Of a stretch of 64,000 bases of DNA, positions 44,214 to 51,246 are shown piece by piece; positions within the stretch are counted from its first letter, which is position 1; the number at the start of each line of letters is the position of its first letter. The translations under genes were made by a program, and so were the position numbers. Origin of the DNA: JABDBL01 sp963845445 (GTDB taxonomy: Bacteria; Cyanobacteriota; Vampirovibrionia; Obscuribacterales; Obscuribacteraceae); the NCBI GenBank assembly GCA_963845445.1, contig CAWJSE010000003.1, positions 558,001 to 622,000 of the forward strand, written 5' to 3'. Below the pieces are notes generated by a model, which ran no database searches, had not been told where the DNA came from, and worked only from the letters and a program-made list of their open reading frames with translations.

Positions 44214-45540
44214 AAGAGAAGAACTTATTACTAAAAAATGCCACTGTGTTCACGGCGGATAAAGTTGGCAAAATAAAGAAACTGGATAAAGGACCAATTG
44301 ATCTGCGAATCTGTGGTACTTCCATATCTGAGATAGGCAAGACACTAGCTGTGACATCAGACGACAGAGTGATAGATCTTACCGGACTAACAATTGTGCC
44401 GGGTTTAATTGATTTACATGCACACTTGAGAGATTTCGACCAATTTGATATAGATGACTTTGGTACCGGTGCCCGTACTGCGGCATCCGGCGGTTTTACC
44501 ACAGTCGTTGCTATGGCAAATACCAGCCCACTGCGGGACAATATCAATGCTCTCAAAGATACCCTAGAACGCATAAGACAAGTAGCTTGTATTGATATTT
44601 TGCCCGTCGCTGCAGTAACTAAAGGATTGGCGGGAGAAGAATTAACTAATATGGTCGAGTTGTCGGAAAATGGCGCTGTTGCGTTCTCCGATGATGGACT
44701 GCCTATCATGAATATGGGTGTATTCCGTCGTGCTCTATCTTACTTAGCTTTGACAAAGTCATTTATCATTAGTCATTCGGAAGATAAACATCTCTCCGGA
44801 AATGGCGTAATGAATGAATCTCCCCAGTCGACCCGTCTTGGACTCCCATGTTCACCAGCGGCTTCGGAAGCTGTAGCGGTAGCTCGTGAAATAGAGGTTT
44901 TACGACTGCAAGGCGGTCGCTTGCATTTTACTCATGTTTCTACTGCTGCGGCGGTAGCCTTGATCAAAAAGCTAAAGAAGATGGGTTGCGAGTAACTGCG
45001 GATGTAACCCCCCACCACTTAACTTTACAAGATGAAAATGTTGTGTCCTATGATTCCAACTTTAAAATGAATCCGCCATTACGTTCCCAGAAAGATCAAC
45101 AAGCGCTTTTAGCGGCAATTGCTGAAGGAACTATAGACGCTATTGCCACAGATCATGCTCCCTGGTCGGCTCTTTACAAAATGAGACCATTCGAGCACTG
45201 CTCTTCTGGAATACTTGGTTTTGAAACTGCTTTTCCCCTCGTATATGAAGCGTTAGTTGTGTCTAAAATAATTTCTCTTGAACATATGATTGAATTACTT
45301 ACGACTAGGCCCGCCAGCATACTCAATATTGCAGAAAAGCAAATAGCTCCCGGTAAGGATGCTAATCTAGCCATACTAGATCTTGAGCAAACATGGACTT
45401 ATGACGTTAATCAAAGTTTTTCCAAAAGTCGTAACTCTCCCTTTCACGGCAGAAAACTTATTAGCAAAAATGTTATGACCATATATAAAGGCAAAGTAGT
45501 TTTTCAAGACGAAAATCGCTTGGCCGCATTGTGTCGATAA
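44210..45540 (+). pseudogene. pyrC: Dihydroorotase, broken by one -1 shift at an A5 run
   Basis: The two parts, 44210-44995 and 44986-45540, are the N- and C-terminal parts of one class I dihydroorotase. The first has the zinc motif DLHAHLRDF and the GGFTTVVAM segment, the second has VTADVTPHHL and the catalytic ATDHAPWS. At A5 (44966-44970) the frame should change so that IKKAKEDGLRVTADV is read; one added A restores it exactly. Pyrimidine synthesis needs this enzyme unless another copy exists, so a sequence error is more likely than a dead gene. The rejoined protein of about 443 residues is of normal size. Confidence 0.9.
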
Positions 45541-45541
45541 T

Positions 45542-45670
45542 ATGCTCGAAATAAATGCCGCCAGGAAGAAGTCTTTGTCTATAAGAGAGCATGAGCTTGC
45601 GTTTGGTAAACAAACATTTATCATGGGTAGAACGTATCGAATTGAAGGGAGAACCGTGGGTGGTGCCTAA
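45542..45670 (+). pseudogene. Fragment of folP 5' end, duplicated after pyrC
   Basis: A 42-codon frame starts two bases after the pyrC stop (TAATATG). Codons 16-28 read EHELAFGKQTFIMG, matching the intact folP downstream (NHELVFGKQTFIMG); over about 40 bases the DNA differs at only two positions. After MG it diverges (RTYRIEGR) and stops. A second small frame in another register (45591-45737, 48 codons, starting MSLRLVNKH and ending NWKIVNS) overlaps it. I read this as the scar of a rearrangement that brought the toxin-antitoxin-like pair between pyrC and folP. Neither small frame is likely to work alone. Confidence 0.6.
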
Positions 45671-45743
45671 AGACATTCACGGGATAGCGCCTTTCATGGC
45701 GGGGCATACGCTAAATTGGAAGATAGTTAATTCATGATACAAA

Positions 45744-46580
45744 CTACTTTATAGCTGATTTTTTTGCCCGAATAATTTCAGCCAATTCTTTTAGATAATC
45801 ATTCAGCTCAAGTTGATGAGCAGTAGCCAACTTTTCCAAAATATTGATGGTTACTCGATGCCCTATGCTTTCAACCCTGTATAGCTGCCTAGCAGACAAC
45901 TTAACCAATTTTTGAACTTTCTGTTGTGTAAGTCCGTGACGTTTACGCAATTCGGCAATGGCTTGTCCATAATCTTTGTCATACGTTACTTGCTCAATGG
46001 CTTTTTTCTCTCTATATTTCTTGTCTGTATTATATTTTATTGATTCTATATTGAGGTGCACATCGTAATTTGGCCAATACAGATAATTACCAAATTCATG
46101 AATCCTAAACTTAGTGCGATCGTTGACAGCAATTTTTGCCAGAGCAAGAAAATTTTTGAACGATATAGAATAACGTTTTGTGGCACAGCTTTTCACAATA
46201 AGATTATCAATTTCTACCCATGCAGTAGCAATAGTTTCATCTTCAACTCCGTCATGCCATGCTAGCAAAATTCTATTAAGCTCTTGCCATTTATCAAAAA
46301 TGTAAAATTTAGACTTGGTATTTTTAAGTCCAGGTTTGTCCAAGATAGCATTGGCATTTACATCAGATTGGATAAATACTGCTTTGAATAACCCGAATTC
46401 TTTTTTCTTATGCCCTCCTAGGGCGCTCAAAGGTAAAACAAGCAATGCTGTCTCGTTAGAAGCAAATTTTTTTGTGCTGGGTATAATTCTAAAAAGATTG
46501 GGTTGACAAAGATTTTGCTTAGCTTTAATGTCTGGCATCACTATTAGTGGCTTTTTATTTCTAGCTAGACTAGCGATCAT
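45744..46580 (-). CDS. DUF2442/HTH-type protein, likely antitoxin partner
   Basis: 278 residues. The N-terminal 140 are not recognised. Around 150-195 (EFGNYLYWPNYDVHLNIESI) there is a DUF2442-like segment, and the C-terminus has a helix-turn-helix of the Cro/C1 type (AELRKRHGLTQQKVQKLVKLSARQLYRVE). Such proteins are found with DUF4160 proteins as toxin-antitoxin-like pairs; here the DUF4160-like gene ends two bases upstream. DNA binding and self-regulation are probable. The large N-terminal extension is unusual for this type. Confidence 0.65.
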   Translation of the reverse strand: MIASLARNKKPLIVMPDIKAKQNLCQPNLFRIIPSTKKFASNETALLVLPLSALGGHKKKEFGLFKAVFIQSDVNANAILDKPGLKNTKSKFYIFDKWQELNRILLAWHDGVEDETIATAWVEIDNLIVKSCATKRYSISFKNFLALAKIAVNDRTKFRIHEFGNYLYWPNYDVHLNIESIKYNTDKKYREKKAIEQVTYDKDYGQAIAELRKRHGLTQQKVQKLVKLSARQLYRVESIGHRVTINILEKLATAHQLELNDYLKELAEIIRAKKSAIK

Positions 46581-46582
46581 TT

Positions 46583-46870
46583 TTATTCACCTTGTAGATA
46601 ATCCCATTGCGCTTCCAGAGCAATTTTGTGCTGGTCGATCAGTAACAATAATTCTTTAGTCTTACTCTTGGATAGCGGGTTGTAGTTAATTGGCCATCTT
46701 AATGGTCTTTTCGGTCTGGTTTCTATATGAGTTTGAGTACAAAACATAAATAGAATTTTCACCTCCCAACGCTCACCTAACTGAGATAAATGGAAATGTT
46801 TTGGAGCGTGATCTCTAGGGTAAAAGACAAGTTCATATCCATCCAAAGCAAAGGCTGCCACTTTAACCAC
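46583..46870 (-). CDS. DUF4160-like small protein
   Basis: 95 residues. The histidine-rich motif RDHAPKHFHLSQLGERWEVKI is the hallmark of DUF4160 proteins, which pair with DUF2442/XRE proteins in loci resembling toxin-antitoxin systems. The end (LLLIDQHKIALEAQWDYLQG) is a typical helix. It comes first in a two-gene unit with two bases between stop and next start. The function of the family is not established. The 228 bases upstream, up to folP, hold no other gene. Confidence 0.75.
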   Translation of the reverse strand: MVKVAAFALDGYELVFYPRDHAPKHFHLSQLGERWEVKILFMFCTQTHIETRPKRPLRWPINYNPLSKSKTKELLLLIDQHKIALEAQWDYLQGE

Positions 46871-47098
46871 TGTGGTCTCTCCATAGATTATATATCCTAA
46901 TCCGACATTAATATATTAGATTTACATAATGTCCGATGAGGATTGTCGACTGTCTGACTAATAACGAAAATCACCGTTACTTAGTTCAAACGAAGATAAC
47001 TTTTAAGTGATGCCTCGTTTCTAGAATTTCTGCCTAGACAATTTCACTTTTCTTTGTATGCATAAAGCTACCAGCTATATTTATGTTAATTTAGTTAG

Positions 47099-47968
47099 AT
47101 GCTGTTACCACCTGAAGAACGACTGGCCAAAGGCCGCATTTTGAGAATTCGCAATCATGAGCTTGTGTTTGGTAAGCAAACATTTATCATGGGTATTATA
47201 AATGTCACATCTGATTCGTTCTCTCAAGACGGGCTTTTAGATACAGAACAGGCAGTGTTGCTGGCATTGGAGCAAATAAAACAAGGCGCACGGCTAATTG
47301 ATATTGGTGGGCAATCGACTCGTCCTGGATATGAACCAGTTGATGAGCAGAGACAAATTGAAAGAATTATTCCGGTAATAAAGGCATTGCGCAAAGTGAG
47401 CGATGTAATAATTTCAGTAGATACGTTTTCGGTAGAAGTAGCCGAGCAAGCATTCGCGCATGGTGCCGATATCTTAAACTCTATCTGGGGGCTGACGGAT
47501 GATCTACTGGCATTTATCAAACAAAAACCTGTACCAATTGTTGTCGTGCACAACAAGAAAGAACCGGATTATCCCGGAGGTTTGATTCAAGAAGTGCGAA
47601 ATTGGCTATCGGAAAATGCGCAAAAAGCAATGAACGCCGGATTACGCCACGAGCAAATAATTCTTGATCCTGGTATTGGTTTTGGCAAAACAGCTGACCA
47701 CAATATAGAGATAATATCCCAATTTGCTCAAATCGGAGCATTGGGTTTTCCCACTCTTATAGGCACGTCGCGTAAATCGACAATTGGTAAACTTACCGAG
47801 CGTCCAGTAGATGCAAGAGTTTTTGGCACCGCCGCCACTGTAGCTTTTGCCATTGCGCAAGGTGTAGATATAGTACGCGTGCACGATGTGGAAGAAATAG
47901 CTGACGTAGTAAAAGTAAGCGATGCATTGGTTCGCAATTGGCGCCCTACTAATTGGAATGCTAGTTAG
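47099..47968 (+). CDS. folP: Dihydropteroate synthase
   Basis: 289 residues, TIM barrel. It condenses 6-hydroxymethyl-dihydropterin pyrophosphate with para-aminobenzoate. Motifs: FIMGIINVTSDSFSQDG, IDIGGQSTRPGYEP, VDTFS, ILDPGIGFGKTADHN and IGTSRKSTIGKL, all intact. It is followed 17 bases later by folK, and a CADD-type para-aminobenzoate synthase gene lies 1.3 kb away on the other strand. A fragment of its own 5' end occurs behind pyrC at 45.5 kb. Confidence 0.97.
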   Translation: MLLPPEERLAKGRILRIRNHELVFGKQTFIMGIINVTSDSFSQDGLLDTEQAVLLALEQIKQGARLIDIGGQSTRPGYEPVDEQRQIERIIPVIKALRKVSDVIISVDTFSVEVAEQAFAHGADILNSIWGLTDDLLAFIKQKPVPIVVVHNKKEPDYPGGLIQEVRNWLSENAQKAMNAGLRHEQIILDPGIGFGKTADHNIEIISQFAQIGALGFPTLIGTSRKSTIGKLTERPVDARVFGTAATVAFAIAQGVDIVRVHDVEEIADVVKVSDALVRNWRPTNWNAS

Positions 47969-47985
47969 TTTACGAACAAAAAACC

Positions 47986-48459
47986 ATGGATAAAAAGAAA
48001 AATCTAGCTAAATCATATATAGCACTTGGTTCAAACGTTGGTGATCCACTTGCAAACGTTCGGCAGGCAATCGAAAAATTATCAGCAGACTATAAGCTCT
48101 GTGCTAAGTCTAGTCTTTATTTGACTAAGCCTTGGGGATATGTGGACCAATCAGACTTCATTAATGCAGTTGTGTTAATAGAAACTGACTTATCACCACA
48201 TCTATTACTCAAAGAATTACAGGCAATTGAAAAAGATATGGGCAGAGAGCGTCATATTCACTGGGGTCCAAGAACAATTGATCTCGATATTCTTACTTAT
48301 AATGACGAGACTATACACGAGCCTGATTTGATCATTCCTCATCGCTACATGCTGGAACGAGCTTTCGTATTAGCGCCGCTCTGTGAAATAGATACCAGCT
48401 ATTCGGAAGCGTATAACAGCTTACCTCGCAAGCAGCACAATGAAATCCAACGCCTTTAA
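47986..48459 (+). CDS. folK: 2-amino-4-hydroxy-6-hydroxymethyldihydropteridine pyrophosphokinase
   Basis: 157 residues. HPPK activates the pterin for FolP. The landmarks YIALGSNVGDPLANVRQAI, TKPWGYVDQSDFINAVV, MGRERHIHWGPRTIDLDIL and IPHRYMLERAFVLAPL match the family well, including the two metal-binding aspartates in the DLDI motif. The length is normal. It follows folP in the same unit. folB and folE are not in the window. Confidence 0.96.
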   Translation: MDKKKNLAKSYIALGSNVGDPLANVRQAIEKLSADYKLCAKSSLYLTKPWGYVDQSDFINAVVLIETDLSPHLLLKELQAIEKDMGRERHIHWGPRTIDLDILTYNDETIHEPDLIIPHRYMLERAFVLAPLCEIDTSYSEAYNSLPRKQHNEIQRL

Positions 48460-48535
48460 CCGAATTATTTACTGTTATAGTAAAATAAGAGGATGGTTAA
48501 TTAAGACCTAATCAAATTTAGGAAATCAACTTGCT

Positions 48536-48838
48536 ATGGATATAGTGGAGCGTATAGTTGCAAAAAGAAAGCCTATTCTGCAAATATGTGCCGCTCATGG
48601 TGCAGATAATGTGCGTATCTTTGGTTCTTGTGCAAGAAATGACTATGATGAAAAAAGCGATGTAGATATATTGGTTCATTTTAATAGCAAAGGTGATGCT
48701 TTTAATTATCTTAAAATGTTGGATTTATTAAAGTCAGATCTGGAAAATATTTTAGATGCTAAAGTGGATATTCTAGATGAGGATGCCTTACGTGGCCCTA
48801 TACGCGAATTGATTTTCGAAGAGGCTGTTGCATTGTGA
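48536..48838 (+). CDS. mntA: MntA-type nucleotidyltransferase antitoxin
   Basis: 100 residues. Minimal nucleotidyltransferase with IFGSCARNDYDEKSDVDILV, the GSx(10)DxD active-site pattern. In HepT/MntA modules the MNT protein blocks its HEPN partner, in studied cases by AMP transfer to a tyrosine near the toxin active site. The gene overlaps the HEPN gene by four bases (GTGA), as expected for such pairs. Both are intact, so the module is probably active. Confidence 0.88.
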   Translation: MDIVERIVAKRKPILQICAAHGADNVRIFGSCARNDYDEKSDVDILVHFNSKGDAFNYLKMLDLLKSDLENILDAKVDILDEDALRGPIRELIFEEAVAL

Positions 48839-49239
48839 CAGACGATAGGATAAGGATTACTAAACTAAAAGAGTGCATTGGCAACATTAATGAATACACC
48901 TCTCAAGGCAAAGGCTATTTTTTAAAGGACTCTAGAACGCAAGATGCTATATTGCGAAACTTTCAAGTCATAGGACAAATAGTAAAAGACCTGTCTGCTG
49001 AAATAAAGCAAGAATATCCTGCGGACTGGAAGGAAGCCGCACGCTTTCGCGATAAGATTACTCACGATTATTTCGAAATTGATTTAGAGATCGTTTGGGA
49101 TGTTATTGAAAATAAAATTCCTAAGCTCAAACGAATTGTGCACAAAATTGCAGAAGATAAAAAGGCTCTCTGGGAAAAACAGAAAGAAAGCAAATTGCAA
49201 CAGCTTTTGGCGAAAGAACAAGACTACGGAAATATCTAA
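48835..49239 (+). CDS. hepT: HepT-like HEPN-domain RNase toxin (DUF86)
   Basis: 134 residues, all helical. The HEPN catalytic motif Rx4HxY is seen in FRDKITHDYFEID. HepT proteins are RNases that act on RNA or tRNA ends, silenced by the MNT partner encoded directly upstream. The C-terminus carries an extra charged helix (DKKALWEKQKESKLQQLL) compared with the shortest members. The GTG start overlaps the stop of the partner gene. The pair is inserted between folK and the CADD-type gene. Confidence 0.85.
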   Translation: MTDDRIRITKLKECIGNINEYTSQGKGYFLKDSRTQDAILRNFQVIGQIVKDLSAEIKQEYPADWKEAARFRDKITHDYFEIDLEIVWDVIENKIPKLKRIVHKIAEDKKALWEKQKESKLQQLLAKEQDYGNI

Positions 49240-49248
49240 ATTTAGCGT

Positions 49249-49956
49249 TTAATGAGTAACACAAGTAGATTTAACGCTCGTAAGTGGCATAATACCGTCT
49301 AGTACTTTCCACAAAGCGGCTGCTGTTTTTTCTACGCTGTGCAAAGCCAATTTCATTTTGTTAGAGTCATTGTCAATTTCTTTTTCAATTAATTGGCGCC
49401 AGGTTTGAGCATGCTCTATGTCGGCAACACTATGGACCGAAAAATATTTGCAAGTTTTAGCATCAGCACTGTATCTATTTTTAAGTCCTGCTTCCTTCTC
49501 CTGAGCTATGCGTGGTACTTGAGACTCATAAGCATAGAAGGCTGCCAGTGCTTCAACAGTGTCACCTTCTTTGGCATAGTCATAAAATTGGGTCATCAAT
49601 TGTTTGACTTCAGAAATAGATTCTATGTTTTTCACTTGCTCTTGATTAGCACCCATACCATAAGCAAAGTCTAACCACATATCAGAATGGGAAGTGCCAC
49701 TAGCAGACTTAGATCCTAATTCATCTTGACGATTGTCTTCTATTGTTGAGCGTAATTGTCCTTCAGGCAGACGCTTTTCTAAAGCTTCTAAATAGCTGGG
49801 GAAGGCCTCTACATGAGGATAATATTGCAGAGCATATGCACTTAAATCTTCCCTAGTTAATTCACCATTGCTCCACGCTTGATAATAAGGGTGTTTGAGC
49901 AAGTCGTACTTGGCTATTGTTTTTTCTACTTCTGACCAAAAGAATTTTTTATCCAT
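49249..49956 (-). CDS. CADD-type para-aminobenzoate synthase (dimetal, self-sacrificing)
   Basis: About 235 residues from ATG 49956. A TenA/PqqC-like helical bundle of the CADD type. The residues known in Chlamydia CADD align: the sacrificed tyrosine (Y25 in HPYYQAW), metal ligands E79, H90, E144, H175, D179 and H182 (motifs AYESQVPRIAQEK and YFSVHSVADIEHAQ), and the donor lysine K154. CADD makes para-aminobenzoate from its own tyrosine. The folP and folK genes next door use that product, so the context fits well. A four-residue insert lies between the first two ligands. AGliness of this assignment rests on motifs; a plain TenA-like thiaminase is the alternative and lacks these residues. Confidence 0.85.
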   Translation of the reverse strand: MDKKFFWSEVEKTIAKYDLLKHPYYQAWSNGELTREDLSAYALQYYPHVEAFPSYLEALEKRLPEGQLRSTIEDNRQDELGSKSASGTSHSDMWLDFAYGMGANQEQVKNIESISEVKQLMTQFYDYAKEGDTVEALAAFYAYESQVPRIAQEKEAGLKNRYSADAKTCKYFSVHSVADIEHAQTWRQLIEKEIDNDSNKMKLALHSVEKTAAALWKVLDGIMPLTSVKSTCVTH

Positions 49957-49971
49957 GACGATTATTCCCAC

Positions 49972-50562
49972 AAAAACCTAAGTAAATATTTGAGCAATCA
50001 TAACATCTTTGCTTTTGCTATCTCCATTTGATGTCACGGTTAGATTCTTTCGTGACGTAACACGCACTGGCAATGACCAATGTTGAAGTTGAGACAATAC
50101 CAGAAAAAATTAGTGCATGATTTCCCAAACATTTGGATAACATTCTTAAGTGAGACAACAGTTGATGTCACGGTAACATTCTTTCGTGAGGTAATACGAG
50201 TCACCACGGGCTCAATACAAGCAGAGAGGCTGTCAAGATAGCGCAAGCCGCGCTATCCTAGTAATATCGAATTAATTTAACACAAGGATAAGATGTAACT
50301 AAACAAGGCTAGATCTTTTTCGCATTCACATCGCAAGTTTTAGAACTGTGTCCTGGCCGTATGTTTGACATTGTTTTGTCATCGCTTGTTTTTAACGCAC
50401 AGAAATGCCTAGACTTGAAGAGTTGTTTAAGTTACCTCGCCAGATTACCCTCATTTCGCAGATACCAGCATAGTCATTTGAGTCCCCAACGATCACAAGT
50501 ATAGTGAGCCCAGGCAATTCGCTTTCGCATCAGTCAATTCCTTTCCGAAGGAGGCTGCGAGA
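49972..50562. other. Intergenic stretch of about 590 bases with paired repeats and hairpin
   Basis: No gene recognised. It holds two similar 35-base repeats (50030-50064 and 50164-50198), a perfect 8-bp hairpin GATAGCGC/GCGCTATC at 50237-50257 without a T tail, and from about 50400 a rise in GC that leads into the GC-rich orphan gene. The sequence may mark the left edge of transferred DNA. Confidence 0.6.
50030..50198. repeat. Pair of imperfect 35-bp direct repeats
   Basis: Both copies begin GATGTCACGG, contain ATTCTTTCGTGA and end in GTAAyACG; they differ at about four positions and lie 134 bases apart. Each has an internal inverted repeat (GTCACG with CGTGAC in the first, one mismatch in the second). 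They could be protein-binding sites or ends of a small element. No gene starts close by. Confidence 0.7.
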
Positions 50563-51162
50563 ATGATCAGTTTCAGAACACGGCGCAAGAGCTACACCTT
50601 CGTCCTGCCGAGCAAAGTCTTAGCACCCTTTCCGTACCGGCCTCAATGGGAGACGATTGCCTCCCATTGGGACATTCAGTCATTAGAACGGCTGGTGGAC
50701 AGCCAATGGCGGGTGATCCTCCCTGGCTGGGAGCTTACGGACAGCTGTCACACCGGAGAGAATCGATTTTTAAACGACGATGAGGGTCGCGAGCGAGCTG
50801 AGATTTACCCGAGCCGAGGTGGCAAGCCCGGTCTTATCGCGCTGCGACCGCGCTACCGGATCCAAGTGTGGAAGGAACCAGAAGGCGGACTGATCCACGC
50901 CATTCACGTCATCCTCGATACCGGGGTGGTACCGGTCGAAGTTATCTGGGACAGTAGGGAGTTCAAATACGCGACGGATTATGCGGCGGTTCGGAAAGGC
51001 ACGGAAATCAGATGCACCACGGGAGGGCTTTTCGCTCAAACAGGGTGCACTGCTTGGCTGAAGCTAGAATATCGCCGGGCTGCGGCATTTCTTGACTCGG
51101 AGCACACCGACAAAGATCGTCGTCGGTGGAGGGATCCTTTTGAGTACTGGGAACCCCTCTGA
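50563..51162 (+). CDS. GC-rich orphan gene, unknown function
   Basis: 199 residues, no signal peptide or membrane segment. It is rich in Arg, Trp and Glu (RHRR-like basic start, ending RRRWRDPFEYWEPL) and contains several strands (RVILPGWELTD, RYRIQVWKE, GVVPVEVIWDS). AAGGAGG lies at a suitable distance before the ATG and a textbook terminator follows, so it is a real, separate transcription unit. Its codon use (CGG, CCG, GTC, ACC) is unlike all neighbours, which points to recent transfer. I do not recognise the family. It is flanked by repeats on the left and by the SNF2 gene, convergent, on the right. Confidence 0.7.
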   Translation: MISFRTRRKSYTFVLPSKVLAPFPYRPQWETIASHWDIQSLERLVDSQWRVILPGWELTDSCHTGENRFLNDDEGRERAEIYPSRGGKPGLIALRPRYRIQVWKEPEGGLIHAIHVILDTGVVPVEVIWDSREFKYATDYAAVRKGTEIRCTTGGLFAQTGCTAWLKLEYRRAAAFLDSEHTDKDRRRWRDPFEYWEPL

Positions 51163-51180
51163 AGTACAGTCGGTACGTCG

Positions 51181-51230
51181 ATGCTCGGCCAATCATCGGT
51201 AAAGGTTGGCCGAGCATTGAGACCTTTTTT
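51181..51230 (+). terminator. Intrinsic terminator of the GC-rich gene
   Basis: A perfect 12-bp stem, ATGCTCGGCCAA (51181-51192) with TTGGCCGAGCAT (51206-51217), a 13-base loop and a T-rich tail (ACCTTTTTTA). It ends the orphan gene and lies just before the end of the convergent helicase gene. Its GC-rich stem matches the composition of the orphan gene, so the two probably arrived together. Confidence 0.9.
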
Positions 51231-51246
51231 ATTTCTGTTTTTTATT

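Noticed and set aside
44173..44709. 178-codon frame opposite pyrB/pyrC
   Set aside because: Shadow of the dihydroorotase N-terminal part.
50237..50257. Intrinsic terminator
   Set aside because: Perfect 8-bp stem but no T tail and no gene ending directly before it.
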